This document shows positions 11,453 to 22,319 of a stretch of DNA of 64,000 nucleotides, piece by piece. Under the pieces are notes generated by a model that was not told the origin of the DNA, made no database searches, and saw only the letters and a list, made by a program, of their open reading frames with translations. The DNA comes from Stomoxys calcitrans (Eukaryota; Arthropoda; Insecta; Diptera; Muscidae): the NCBI RefSeq assembly GCF_963082655.1, contig NC_081553.1, positions 126,096,811-126,160,810 on the forward strand, read 5' to 3'. Positions within the stretch are counted from its first letter, which is position 1. Each line of letters opens with the position of its first letter. Position numbers and translations under genes: made by a program.

Positions 11453-12513
11453 ATTTTTAAACCCACCACCGAAGGATGGGGGTATATTCATTTTGTCATT
11501 CCGTTTGCATCACATCGAAATATCCATTTCCGACCCTATAAAGTATATATATTCTTGATCAGCTTAAAAATCTAAGACGATCTAGACATGTCCGTCCGTC
11601 TGTCCGTCTGTCTGTTGAAATCTCGCTACAGTCTTTAAAAATAGAGATATTGAAATTTTACACAGATTCTTTTTTTTTTTTGTCCATAAGCAGGTTAAGT
11701 TCGAAGATGGACTATATCGGACTATATCCTGATATAGCCCCCATATAGACCGATCAGCCGATTTAGGGTCTTAAGCTCATAAAAGCCACATTTATTATCC
11801 GATTTTGCTGAAATTTGGGACAGTGAGTTGTGTTAGGTCCTTCGACATCCTTCGTCAATTTGGCCCAGATCGGTGCAGATTTGGATATGGCTGCCATATA
11901 GACCGATATCTAGGTTTTAGGTTTGGGGCCATAAAAGACGCATTTATTGTCCGATGTCGCGGAAATTTGAGACAGTGGTTTTAGTTAGGCTCTCCGACGT
12001 CCTTCTTCAATTTTGCCCAGATCGGTCCAGATTTGAATATAGCTGCCATATAGACCGATCTCTAGATTTAAGGTTTTGGGCCCATAAAAGAGGCATTTAT
12101 TGTCCAATTTCGTCGAAATTTGGGTCAGTGCTTTGAGTTAGGCTCTTCGACATTTTTGTGCAACTTGGTCCAAATCGGTCCAGATTTGGATATAGCTGTC
12201 ATGTAGACCGATATCTCGATTTAAAGTCTTGGCCCCACAAAAGGCGCATTTATAACCCGATTTGACACAGTGACTTATGTTAGGCTTTTCGACATCCGTG
12301 TCGTATATTGTCCAGATCGGTTTATTTTTAGATATAGCTAATGTACTTATTAGTATTTGGTCCAAATCGGAACATATTTTGATATAACTGATATGGGACA
12401 TAAGTTATGAAATTTTCACCGAATTTTGATGAAAGGTGGTTTACATATATAGCCGAGGTGGTGGGTTTCCAAAGTTCGGCCCGGCCGAACTTAACGCCTT
12501 TTTACTTGTTCTA
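11453..12513 (+). mobile_element. INE-B element, full length
   Basis: Begins at acccaccaccgaaggatggg and has tatatatattcttgatcag, GTCY repeats (about 11589-11617) and cacgct-type box variants. Several monomers follow, then the tail with caaagttcggcccggccgaa and ttaacgcctttttacttgtt ending at about 12513. This is one of the cleanest copies for defining the family. Confidence 0.8.
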
Positions 12514-12883
12514 TTTATGGTCTATTAACATGATCAACCGTTTAAAATTTTGACCTCTTATGGATTCTTATTTTACATCATAGACATTTTGTAAAGCTTT
12601 TTTGCGTCCTTAACTACGGTTCACTGTTGTCTTGCCCCAAGGTCAATTTCTTTATTTTCCACGTTATTTTGACCTTCATTTTAGATTTTTGTCTTTAATA
12701 ACAAGACGCAAAATTAAGGATTTATTAACCTACCATTTAAAATAAAAGATCCATAGTATGATGGAAAATATTTTTCACCAAGGAAATGTTTCCCTAAAAT
12801 ATTGTAAAGTCGATCATCTCTAAATTTTGTTTGCTTATCTTTGGAGCGAATTTTTAAAATTAGGACAATAAGTTTTTCAGTGT

Positions 12884-13320
12884 AGGAAACCTAGAAGGAA
12901 TTGAAGAGGTTTCATATCGGATACTTGAAAAGACACTTGATGTCGAACGCGAGGCACTGCTGCCAGCGGCACAGTCTTGGATTGACAGAACCGTGGTATT
13001 GCCAAGATCATTTTACACGCTTGGATCAAAGCTAGAGGACAGAGTGTAAGCCTGCGCGTCTCCATTGTATGTTTTAGACTGCCTAACCATAATACGGTCC
13101 AGCAAAAGGACATCCGGTGTTAACGCAGGGACGTTGGAAGTGAACGTGAAACTGGCCATAAAGGCAATATCAACCTGGACGGTAAAGTCACGAACAATCT
13201 TGGAGTGTAAGAAGGAGATTAACGCTTTCTCTGAGGATGGCACGATCCGCATCGTTCGGGTGCCGGACCATAGCGGAGAAAGGCAAACAAAAGTGATGTC
13301 AATATATGGAGTTTGACAGC
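12884..13320 (+). pseudogene. R1/LOA-group LINE, RNase H fragment
   Basis: The LINE resumes with GNLEGIEEVSYRILEKTLDV at 12884-12950. Later frames read SRTILECKKEINAFSEDGT then IRIVRVPDHSGE (13065-13316), matching the RNase H domain region that ends with a W/RVPGHSG-type motif in related LINEs. Multiple stops and shifts occur. Together with 10181-10545 it is one element opened by a TIR insertion. Confidence 0.6.
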
Positions 13321-14334
13321 ATTCCGCCTGAAAAGCTGAACAGAATACTCAGCTTATATAAAAAACAAAAGGACACACTCTAATACACTCCGTACAAATG
13401 CATTTATTTTCCAATGTCTTTTCTAGCATACCAGACAACCGCATTTACTCATGTATGATTATTATGAGATGATGGCAATATTCGCAATATTCACGACCAG
13501 ATATTTTCCAGAGAATGTGGTTGAGTTTTAGTGGTGGTGGTGGCGGCGTCGTTTCAAATACGCTGGGATTTCAGTGTGTTGCATTTGAATTTTACAATTT
13601 TAATTTCATTACATTTCTTTGTCTTCAAAGTTTATGTATGGATATGTGCAGCTCGCAAGCTGAACGCTGCAAAATTTCCCCAAGCAAGGGAAAAAATATA
13701 AGCAAAAACCTTCGAGACATTTTTACAGCAAACAACTTTATTTTCTGAGAATAAGGAAAAAAAGACCATTCTGCATTGACTCGGCGTTGGAGTGGGGATA
13801 ATGGATGCTTGCATGCTGTGCGAATGTCTCAAATGAATAACTTGTTGTTTTAACAGTTCAATGCCTTTGTTTTTGAGCTTCGCAATTCCTCAGATTTCAA
13901 CTTAAGTTGTTACTTTTTCATTTCAAATATAATGGGAAGAATTTTATCATCTAGAATAGCAAAAAGTGTTTTATACATGTGTAATTTTTTCAGAAAATGC
14001 TTTCACATAACCTGATGTATGTTTTCGTATGGCCAAAAAAGTTAAGAAAAGTCAAAACTTCATTAATTATTTTTAATTGTAGGGCTTATTCGCTGGTAGG
14101 CCAATTAGTGCGCAGTATTCAAAGTAATATATCAGCTAGCGCTTCCTTTGTATGATTTAGATTTAGAAGCGTCGTTTTCAATATGGGGTATTGCTAGAAC
14201 GGCGTTGAATTTAGTTTTACAGATCGTTGCTGGGATCATACCAAAGATTTATCCATCGGCATTGAAACGGTTTGACGATGAAGCGTTTGGCCATAAACTA
14301 CAGTGTATTTCCGTCTATTCATTGGATCTAGTAT
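13321..14334. other. Unassigned AT-rich sequence
   Basis: No element or gene recognised. A short GGT/GGC-rich run (gtggtggtggtggcggcgtc) lies at about 13532. Open frames of 66-78 codons have no recognisable domain. Confidence 0.5.
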
Positions 14335-15622
14335 TTCGTTTGTTACACATCGAAATGTTGATCTGCCACCCCATAGAGTAGACATTCTTTTGATCGTCTT
14401 GAAGAAAGAATATTGTATAAGAACTATTATGCTATTGGAGCTATATCAAGTTATAGTCCGATTCGGACCATATATGAATGGTGAGCATTGTAGAAGTCAT
14501 TGTGTAATATTTCAGTTCATTCAGATAAGAATTACGCCTTGTAGGGGTTCCAGAAGCAAAATCGGGAGATAGGTTTATATGGGAGCTGCACCAAGCTATT
14601 GATCGATTTAGACCATATTTTACTTGTAGAGGTCATGAGAGAAGCCGTTGTAAAAAATTTCTTCCAAATGGTATGGGAATTGCGCCCTATAGAGGCTCAA
14701 GAAGTTAAGATCCCAGATCGGTTTATATGGCAGCTATATCAGGTTGAGTACCGATTTGCGCCATACTTGTTGTTGGAAGTCATAACAAAACACCTCATGC
14801 AAAATTTCAGCCAAATCAGATGAAGATTGAGGATTCTAGTGGATCAAGAAGTTAAATCTGGGGATCTACAATATTTATAAGATCAAATATAGATACTAAA
14901 AGTCATTACACAAGCCTTGGTTCCAACTTTCAGCCAAATCGGATGGAAATTGAGGCTTCTAAGGGCTCAAGAAGTCAAATCAGGGGATCGGCTTATATGG
15001 CGGCTATATTTGTTTATAGATCGATACGAATCATACATGTCATTGATGTTGAAAGTCGTAAGTCATTTTATCGTTACAAATTTTAGCCGAATCAGATGAA
15101 AATTGAGACTTCTACAGGCTCAAGAAGTCAATTCGGGTGATCGGTTTTTTGGGGGCTATATCCAAATCTGAACCATTAGGGCTCGTTTGCAATCTCCAAC
15201 GACCTACATCAGTTTTAAATATATGTGCAAAAATTCAAGCAGCTATGGTTAGATCGACTCAGAGTGTCGAGACGATCCAGACCTTTATGGGGTCCACAAT
15301 ATATATAAAGTTTAGACTGAAGAGGTCTCATCGGGAGATCGGTTTTTTGGGTGCTATATCAAAATCTGAACCGATATGGCTCGTTTGCAATCCCCTAAGA
15401 CCTACATCACTATTAAGTATCAGTGCAAAATTTCAAGCGGCTAGCTTTACACGTTCCACCGCTATGGTGATTTCGACAGGCGGACGGACGGACATGGCTA
15501 GATCGACTCAGAATGTCGAGACGATCTAGAATATATATACTTTATGGGGTCCAGAATATATATAGTTTAGGGTGTGACCAGATTAGTATTCCCCTATGGT
15601 GGTGGGTATAGAAATAGAATAA
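14335..15622 (-). mobile_element. INE-A element (minus orientation)
   Basis: Minus-oriented A monomers run from about 14395 to the core, where gacggacggacatggctaga is the inverse GTCY segment (about 15480). This is followed by tatatatactttatggggtc and the 5' box (ctatggtggtgggtatagaa) at about 15596-15615. A short plus-oriented fragment (tttgttacacatcgaaatg) sits at its left edge. The 3' hairpin is missing. Confidence 0.7.
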
Positions 15623-15649
15623 AAGAGTGCTAAACTCGGCTGGGCTGAA

Positions 15650-15684
<35 letters not shown>

Positions 15685-15945
15685 TTATTTATTTTATTTA
15701 TTATTACCAATACTAAAGATAGAATCTTATATAATAGTATTGGTGTACAATGTGGTAAATATATAATTGGTTAACAATACGATTTGAAATGAAGGTAAAA
15801 TATAATAATAATAACAAAGTATAAAAGAAATGATGAGGTAAATTTTGAGTAAAAGAGATTAAACAAATAAGTGATATTAATTTACAATCTATTTTTCAGA
15901 CATACAACTATAATTTTAATTTGGTTTGCATTATGTTAATAAAAT

Positions 15946-16614
15946 TTAGTTTGAATTTAAATGAGTATGTAATAATGACTTAAACTGCCGTATGTTGCTG
16001 ATAGTTTGAATTGTTGGTGGTAGTTGGTTCCAAATGCGGATCGAATTGATAAAAAAGTGATTCTCAGATAGTTGTCTATTATGCCGTATCTGTATGATTC
16101 GGTTTCCCCGGTTAGAACTGAAAAAAGTTAATCGAGCAAGAAGATAACTAGGAGCTTGCTTGGTAATTATCTTATGTAGCATTGTAATCACTCTGAAACT
16201 TAGTAGATTTTCCAATGAAAGCCCAAAAATTTGTCTGGAAAATTCAGATATTCTGTCGCGTCTTCCTCTCCCAAAAACATATCTCGCAATATTGTTGAAT
16301 GTTACATTTAATCTTCTCATCGAGGCACTGTCAGTTTTGGCAAAAAGTTCGCAACCATATAAAAGCGTAGGTATTAGGTAGGTCTTAGCAAGTGTCATTC
16401 GAATATGAAAAGGAGTGAAAAAATGCGAATGCCACAGATTCCTCAGCATTCCGTATACTCTACCGGTGGAGATGTTAACATGATTCGTCCACGTCAAGTG
16501 TTTATTAAATGTAATGCCAAGGTTCCTGGCTGATTCTACTACTTCAATATTAGATCCGCCTAATACTAGTGGATTATTAACAACTGGATTTAGGGCGCGT
16601 TTATGGACAATCAA
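15946..16614 (-). CDS. LINE ORF2 C-terminal part (frame after shift)
   Basis: This 222-codon stretch continues the reverse transcriptase reading after a frame change near 16650. It contains the thumb-like segment (ARNLGITFNKHLTWTNHV), the LIPTLLYGCELF motif, and a C-terminal tail with IRIWNQLPPTIQ that is usual at the end of ORF2 in CR1/Jockey-group LINEs. The stop at 15946 lies about 260 bp before the poly(A). The annotated ATG is only the first methionine in this frame; translation would come from the upstream frame in an intact element. An extra A in the run at 16649-16651 (TTT on plus) appears to cause the break. Confidence 0.8.
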   Translation of the reverse strand: MIVHKRALNPVVNNPLVLGGSNIEVVESARNLGITFNKHLTWTNHVNISTGRVYGMLRNLWHSHFFTPFHIRMTLAKTYLIPTLLYGCELFAKTDSASMRRLNVTFNNIARYVFGRGRRDRISEFSRQIFGLSLENLLSFRVITMLHKIITKQAPSYLLARLTFFSSNRGNRIIQIRHNRQLSENHFFINSIRIWNQLPPTIQTISNIRQFKSLLHTHLNSN

Positions 16615-16618
16615 ACAT

Positions 16619-18097
16619 TTAGATTTCCGAGAGTTGATGCTTAGACCATTTGGCCCTAGCCCAATCGTGCACTATCTTGAGATCTCCATTAATCCTTTCT
16701 ATACATTCATCAGATTTAGATGAGTCACAGCTGGCGTAGAGCTGCACATCATCAGCATACATATGTATTCTGCAAAAGTGCAATCGTTCAGGCAGATCGT
16801 TTGCATAAATGCAGTACAACAATGGCCCCAAAATAGATCCCTGTGGTACTCCCCGCACTAGAGGCAGGAAATCAGAAAGGCAGTCTTCATTGTACACCGA
16901 TTGCTGCCGATTGTGGAGGTAGGACGTCATAAGGCGAATAGCTGGACTGGAAAATTTAAACATATTTTCCAGTTTAAAAAGCAATATCTCATGACTAACA
17001 GCGTCAAAAGCTTTAGAATGGTCTAGAAGTAATAGGAAAGCCATATGACCTTTGTCCAGACTCGAGCGAATGTCTTCTGAAACATCAAGAAGCGCACTTA
17101 TGCATCCGTGTTTCGGGCGGAAACCCGATTGTCTATCCGTCAAGAGATTGTTATTCGATAAAAAGTTACTCATTTGATCATGGAGAAGACGCTCTAACAC
17201 TTTCGAGAGGAAAGGTAAAATAGCAATGGGCCTATATTCATTCGCATCCTTCGGAATTGGTATTACCTTAGCGTATTTCCAGCCAGAAGGGAAAGTAGAT
17301 GTCGTCACTATCCAATTAAAGAGGTTCGTGATATGCGGAAGTAATGTCGGTAGTATCATTCTAACGAACTTGGGATCTATACCATCCAGTCCAATGGAGT
17401 TAGACTTTATACCATTTAGAGCTCTCAATACCTCTCCAGAGCTAAAACAGGTGAATCCAAACATGCCTTCATCGATCTGCCCAGTAATCCCGCTGTAGTA
17501 ATTCAAGTCCCCCGGCTGGAATGAAATGTTTGTGAAACGACTGTTAAGCTCGTCCACATTCTCGTGGACCTTAACATCTCGCTCTTTTCCTACAACACCT
17601 ATTTCGCGTATTACCTTCCACTTACTACCAGAATCGATTGACTCTGAAAATCGCCTTTCAAAATAACGATATTTAGCCTGCCTTATTTTCTCCGTCACTC
17701 CATTCCGAAGTTGTCGATATTGCATATGAAGAATTGGCAGTCGGAAACGCTTCCATCTGCTATATGCTATGTCACGTTCTTCCATAGATCTTTTAATGTC
17801 ATTTGTGAACCAGGGTTTCTCGCGAGTTGTCTTTCTTCTCGTTCTCAATGGAACTAGTTCGTTGTACAGATCTAATATTCTATCCTGTAGGAAGGATAGT
17901 CTGTCATCAACGGTTTGAAAGCTATACATTCGATCCCAATCTATGGTTGACAGGCGGTATTCCATCAAATCAATATCAATCCGTTTAAAATCGCGATAGG
18001 TATATGTCTCATCTGAAGGATTGGAGTGATTAAAAACATCGAGAGAACAAAAGACCAAATCATGTTTTGAAAAAAACTGGAGCCGAAAGTTGCTCAT
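16619..18097 (-). CDS. LINE ORF2, reverse transcriptase core
   Basis: This 492-codon open frame begins inside the end of the endonuclease: FFSKHDLVFC carries the SxHD/SDH-type catalytic motif at residues about 8-13. A basic linker follows. The reverse transcriptase has YRPIAILPFLSKVLERLL (finger region, about residue 285), LLLDHSKAFDAVSH (motif A with the catalytic Asp), RGVPQGSILGPLLYCIYA (motif B) and HMYADDVQLYA (motif C, YADD). All catalytic residues are present. It stops early at 16619 through a one-base shift; the rest continues at 15946-16614. An uninterrupted frame of this length in an otherwise decayed region implies a young insertion. Confidence 0.88.
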   Translation of the reverse strand: MSNFRLQFFSKHDLVFCSLDVFNHSNPSDETYTYRDFKRIDIDLMEYRLSTIDWDRMYSFQTVDDRLSFLQDRILDLYNELVPLRTRRKTTREKPWFTNDIKRSMEERDIAYSRWKRFRLPILHMQYRQLRNGVTEKIRQAKYRYFERRFSESIDSGSKWKVIREIGVVGKERDVKVHENVDELNSRFTNISFQPGDLNYYSGITGQIDEGMFGFTCFSSGEVLRALNGIKSNSIGLDGIDPKFVRMILPTLLPHITNLFNWIVTTSTFPSGWKYAKVIPIPKDANEYRPIAILPFLSKVLERLLHDQMSNFLSNNNLLTDRQSGFRPKHGCISALLDVSEDIRSSLDKGHMAFLLLLDHSKAFDAVSHEILLFKLENMFKFSSPAIRLMTSYLHNRQQSVYNEDCLSDFLPLVRGVPQGSILGPLLYCIYANDLPERLHFCRIHMYADDVQLYASCDSSKSDECIERINGDLKIVHDWARAKWSKHQLSEI

Positions 18098-18466
18098 ATA
18101 ACAAATATTCCAATTGCCTGTTTCTGAAAATAAGATCTAATAATGTATTAGAGGAGGCTGTAAAATGAGTGGGAGTAGTAGAATTAACCAGTGTGAGACC
18201 AATAGATTGCATTTCATCGACCAAAAACTGTTCATGTAGTATGTTACTGTTAAAATCGCCCGTTATGGCAATGTTTTCATATTCCAAAGTAATTGTAGAT
18301 AAGATTGAAATAAGTGGCATGATGTCAACATTTCTATGAGGTCTGTATACATTTCCAATCAGCATTTTCTTACTTCCACTCTCTAACTCTAAAAACATAT
18401 ATTCTATGGAGTTACCTTGCGTCGATTTGTCTATTACCCTGCTTTTCATATGGTTAATTACGTAAT
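18060..18466 (-). pseudogene. LINE ORF2 endonuclease, C-terminal half
   Basis: The frame upstream of the reverse transcriptase frame contains IAITGDFNSNIL, the GDFN metal-binding motif of APE-type LINE endonucleases, preceded by IGNVYRPH and followed by a TLLDLIFRN motif. It overlaps the next frame by 38 bp. The switch falls at a run of seven T on the coding strand (A run near 18067-18073), where six would keep the frame. Upstream the open frame continues by chance into the flanking INE hairpin, so the true element boundary is at about 18462. Confidence 0.8.
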
Positions 18467-18985
18467 AGCGTGCTAAGTTCGGCCGGGCCGAATCTTGGAA
18501 AGTCATCACGATGGATTCTGCTACAAATTTATACAAAGTGAGTTTAGTTGAAGGGCATAATTTTACTCTACATACCTAACTTCTGTCAAACCGGTAAAAA
18601 TTAAAGCTTCTAGGAACTGAACAAGACCGGTTTATATAGGAGCTATATCAGGTTATAGACCGTTTTGTACCGTAATTGGCACAGTTGTTGGAAGTCGTAA
18701 CAGTAACATCGCATGATTTCAGCCAAATCGCGCCTTGTAAAGACCCAAGAAATCAAATCGGGTGATCGGTTTATATGGGAGCTATATCAAGTTATATACC
18801 GGTTTGGACCGTACTTAGCAAAGTTGTTGGAAGTCATAACAGAACATTACGTGCAAAATTTCTGCCAAATCGGACAAAAACTCCGGCCTGTAAGTCAAAT
18901 CGGGTGATCGGTTATAAATCTGAACCGATATCACCATTTATTACTGTACTACTGTATAAAATTTATTCACCAACTATCTGAAGAA
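18467..18985 (-). mobile_element. INE-A variant, 3' half (minus orientation)
   Basis: Starts with the terminal hairpin in inverse (gctaagttcggccgggccga, 18472-18491), followed by three A-type units with ggttatagaccg and gttggaagtcataac. No core or 5' box. The same tail variant (ttgaagggcataattttac) occurs in inverse at about 37840. Confidence 0.7.
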
Positions 18986-19664
18986 TGTATATACCCTTTT
19001 TGCTTTATAATATAAAGCAAACAAGGATATCGTATTTAAAGCTTAACATTTTCGACACGTTGAAATACTATATGTGTATTGTAAAGTTTTGTTAACAAAA
19101 AATCAGCTTGCATTTTAAGACTTTGAAAATGACATAGTATGTTCTTTTATGTTCAATGCCCTGAGAATACAAGTAGCTTATTTCAAAACTAAAAATACAA
19201 GAAGTGCAAAGAAGAAGTTTAACACCCTTCTCATTAATATCATTACACTCCCAAACATTTGAGAAGTATCTCTCAATTCTTCAAAGAGATGTTGGCAAAA
19301 TGTATCGAATTATGATTATCCTTAATTTCTCCATTCAGTTAAACATTTAATTGTCTTTTCTTTAATTCTTCTCCACCGACATAAGCTAAATTCGCTCTCA
19401 ATAATCAAATTGCTTTGTTTCCTGCAAGAAGGAGTACGCAATCATACGAATAAGAAAATTTTACAGTTAGTTAACCTGGTGTAAGTTTTTACGCTTTTAA
19501 TCTCCTGTATAGTTAAGTTCGTTAAAAATGTTTCTATGAATAAATGCACCAAACTAAACAGCGTGTGTCGTGAATAAGTTAATAATTTCTTGAAAATTGT
19601 TATGCCCTCCAGAACTCACACCAAATAAGCATATTTTATTCCATTCAGCTTAAATTCAGAAAAG
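18986..19664. other. Unassigned AT-rich sequence
   Basis: Nothing recognised; strongly AT-rich, no open frame of note. Confidence 0.5.
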
Positions 19665-19937
19665 GTAAATATTGTAGGCCCCTTGACATTTCTGACCAAT
19701 ATAGGGTGGATCGCAACATAAATTATACAGCTGTATATAAACCGATTTCTCGAATAAGTTTCTTGAGTTCATTAGACATGCATTTTTATACCCTCCACCA
19801 AAAAATGTAAGACATCGAAACACAGCGTTCGCCAGGGAATCTTACCTATTTGTGAGGTCATTAAAAAGAAAAGTATTTCAGTTATTGTTTTACTTCTTTT
19901 TATTAAAGCTAAACATTCAACATCAAAATTCCAATAA
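19665..19937 (+). repeat. INE fragment and unassigned sequence
   Basis: A single decayed monomer (acagctgtatataaaccgat) and an isolated 5' box (tttttataccctccaccaaa, about 19783) occur here. The remaining 120 bp before the SINE fragment show nothing recognisable. Confidence 0.45.
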
Positions 19938-20046
19938 GGAACAGGGGATACTTTTCTCATATCAATGAGTGCAGTCCGATTAAAGTTTAAGCTCAATGAG
20001 AAGGGGCCTCCTTTTTTATGACGAATCCGAACGGAATGTCGAATAA
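19938..20046 (-). mobile_element. SINE 3' body fragment
   Basis: Read on the minus strand it gives aaaaggaggccccttctcat and gcactcattgatatgag, as in the complete SINE at 51773-52045. The left boundary of the large palindrome (19954) lies inside it, so only part of it is mirrored at 28226-28318. Confidence 0.65.
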
Positions 20047-21015
20047 TGGGGGGCATATTCATTCAGTCATTCCGTTTGCAACACGTCGAAGTATCCATTT
20101 CCGACCCTGAAATTTGAAACGAAAAGTTGTTATAGGGGACCATATTTACATATAGCTGACATATAGACCGATATGCCGGTTTTGGGTCTTAACCCCGTAA
20201 CAGGAGCATTTATTATCTGATTTCGATGAAAACAGTGAGTTGTTTTAAGCCTACTGAAATACGGTTCAGATCGAACCATGTTTAGATATAGCTGACATTA
20301 AGACCGATCTGCCAATTTAGGGTCTTAAGCCCATAAAAGACGCTTTTATTATTCGATTTCTCCAAAATTTTAATCTGCGAGTTGTCTTAAGCCTCCCAGC
20401 ATCCGATTCAAATATGGTTCAGATCGGTCTATATTCAGATATACCTGCCATTTAGAGCTTTCTGCTACTAAAGGTCTTGAGCCCATAAAAGCTGCATTTA
20501 TAATCCGATTTCGTTGAAACTTAAAACAGTGTGTTGTATTAAGTCTTTCGTTATCACACCTAAATATGGTTCAGATCGGTCTATATTTAGATATAGCTGT
20601 CATATAGACCGATCTGCCGACTTTGGGTCTTAAGCCCATAAAAGCCGCAATTATTATCCGGTTTCGCTAAAATTTGAATCTGAGTTGTTGTTTGAGGCCT
20701 CCCGATATTCGACTCAAATATAGTTCAGATCGGCCTTTATTCAGATATAACTGCCATGTAGACCGATCTGTCGATTAAAGGTCTTAATGCTATAAAAGCT
20801 GAATTCATTAACCGATTTCGCTGGTATTTGACACAGTGACATGTATTAAGCCTTCTGTCATCCGACCAGCATATGGTCCAGATCATAAAGCTGCCATATA
20901 AACCTGCCTTCCAATTTAGGGTTTTTATTCCATAAAAAGGGGATTTTTTGCCCGATTTCGCTGAAACTGTGACATGTATAAGAGTTGAATGAAATATGAT
21001 CCAGACCAACCCCCA
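20047..21015 (+). mobile_element. INE-B-like monomers (left arm)
   Basis: Starts at the B box remnant ggggggcatattcattcagt and cgtttgcaacacgtcgaag, but lacks the TA/GTCY core (ccgaccctgaaatttgaaac). Six or so monomers with gatatagctg(c/a)cat and gaccgatctgcc follow. No 3' hairpin. Confidence 0.65.
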
Positions 21016-21059
21016 TTTGCATATTTCTATGGATATGCTAGTGGAGTTGTTACAAAATG

Positions 21060-22012
21060 GGATGGTTAGTTTATCCATGGTGGTATCCGTCCGTCTGTTT
21101 GTCGAAAGCACGCTAACTTTCGAAGGAATAAAGCTAGCCGCTTGAAATGTTGCTCAAATGCTTTTTATTAGTGTAGGTCAGTTGGGATTGTAAATGGGCC
21201 AAATCGATCCATGTTTTGATATAGCTGCCATATAAACTGATCTTGGGTTTTGACTTCTTGAGCCTCTTAGAGGGCGCAATTCTCATCCGATTTGACTGAC
21301 ATTTTGCATGTGGTATTTTGGTATTTTTTTCAATAACTGAGCTAAGTATGGTTCAAATCGGCCCATATTTTGATAAAGCTGCCATATAAGCTGATCTTGG
21401 GTTATGACTTCATAAACCTCTAGAGGGCGCAATTTTCATCCGATTTGGCTTAAATTTTGAATGAGGTGTTTTATGTCTTTCAATAACTGTGCTGAGTATG
21501 TCGCAAATCGGTTCATAATCTGGTATAGCTGTCATATAAACCGATCTTGGGTCTTGACTTCTGGAGCCCATAGAACGCGCAATTCTCATCCGTTTTTGCA
21601 TGAAATATTTTGTTATGACTTCCAATAACTGTGCAAAGTATGGCGTAAATCAGTCCATAACCTGATATAGCTGCCATATAAACATATAAACCGATCTGGG
21701 ATCTTGACTTCTTGGGCTTCTAGAGGGCGCAATTCTAATCCGATTTGGAAGAAATTTTGTCTAATATGGTCTGAATCGATCAATAGCTTGATACAGCACC
21801 CATATAAATCGATCTCCCGATTTTGCTTCTTGAGCGCCCACAAGGCGCAATTCTTATACGAATGAATTGAAATATTACACAATGTCTTCTACAATGTTCA
21901 GCATTCATTTATGATCCGAATCGGACTATAACTTCGAATAGCTCCAATAGCACAACAGTTCTTATTCAACATTCTTTGTTTGCCTAAAAAGAGATACGGC
22001 GCATAGAACTCT
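21060..22012 (+). mobile_element. INE-A monomers (left arm)
   Basis: Short GTCY core at about 21087 (tccgtccgtctgtttgtcga), cacgctaactttcgaagg, then A-type monomers (ttgacttcttgagcctc). It ends in gagatacggcgcatagaact at about 22010, just before where the hairpin would be. No 5' box. Confidence 0.7.
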
Positions 22013-22017
22013 TTTTT

Positions 22018-22180
22018 TTCATGCAGTCTTGAAAATTACATCGTGCAAATGGCGACCCCTATTGTGTCCACTCTTTGCAATATATCAGTCGGTATTTTGT
22101 TGGTAGTGGCGTCGTGAATGTTGTTCTTGAGGTTTGCTATTGTCGGTCGTGGTTGGATTTATACCACTGCAACAACGCAT
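22018..22180 (-). pseudogene. Mariner-like transposase C-terminal remnant (left arm)
   Basis: On the minus strand the sequence reads NIANLKNNIHDATTNKIPTD, then after a one-base shift GRHLHDVIFKT. This pattern (a LKNNI helix, then GGRHL..VIF at the extreme C-terminus) is common in mariner-superfamily transposases. Catalytic region absent. The identical copy lies on the plus strand at 26092-26254. Confidence 0.5.
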
Positions 22181-22319
22181 GTTTGACATATATTCGTATT
22201 GAAATTGTACATTCCAATTCCAATTCAATTTCATTAAGGTTTACTTTAATTTCATTTGTGGTGAACTATAGTTATAGGAAATCCTGGTGAGTATTTATTT
22301 TCAATCTGTTAAAGGTATC

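Larger units (their letters stand above)
10546..12883. mobile_element. TIR element (cactgaaaaa ends) carrying nested INEs
   Basis: The left end tacactgaaaaa (from about 10544) and right end tttttcagtgta (to about 12885) are inverted copies, each preceded or followed by TA. The element's own DNA is only about 10546-10658 and 12514-12883; the rest is INE-A and INE-B inserted into it. It splits the LINE whose parts lie at 10181-10545 and 12884-13320. No transposase is visible, so it is a MITE. The short imperfect TIR does not settle the superfamily. Confidence 0.5.
15652..18462 (-). mobile_element. Jockey/CR1-group non-LTR retrotransposon, 5'-truncated
   Basis: Read on the minus strand it contains the C-terminal half of an apurinic-type endonuclease, a complete reverse transcriptase and a C-terminal domain. 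A 3' UTR of about 260 bp follows, and then a 31-base poly(A) (T run 15652-15682). ORF1 and the start of the endonuclease are missing, as is usual for 5' truncation during target-primed reverse transcription. Coding frames are broken only by two single-base shifts in short homopolymers. Both flanks are INE terminal hairpins (15625-15651 and 18468-18495). The clade within the Jockey/CR1 group is not resolved. Confidence 0.85.

Noticed and set aside
18060..18536. Extension of the LINE endonuclease frame to 18536
   Set aside because: The last 70 bases are the INE terminal hairpin and its tail, read in frame by chance; the element ends at about 18462.
22075..22290. 71-codon frame conserved as two copies (also 25982-26197)
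   Set aside because: The second copy is the palindrome mirror, so duplication is no evidence for selection; the mariner remnant explains part of it on the other strand.
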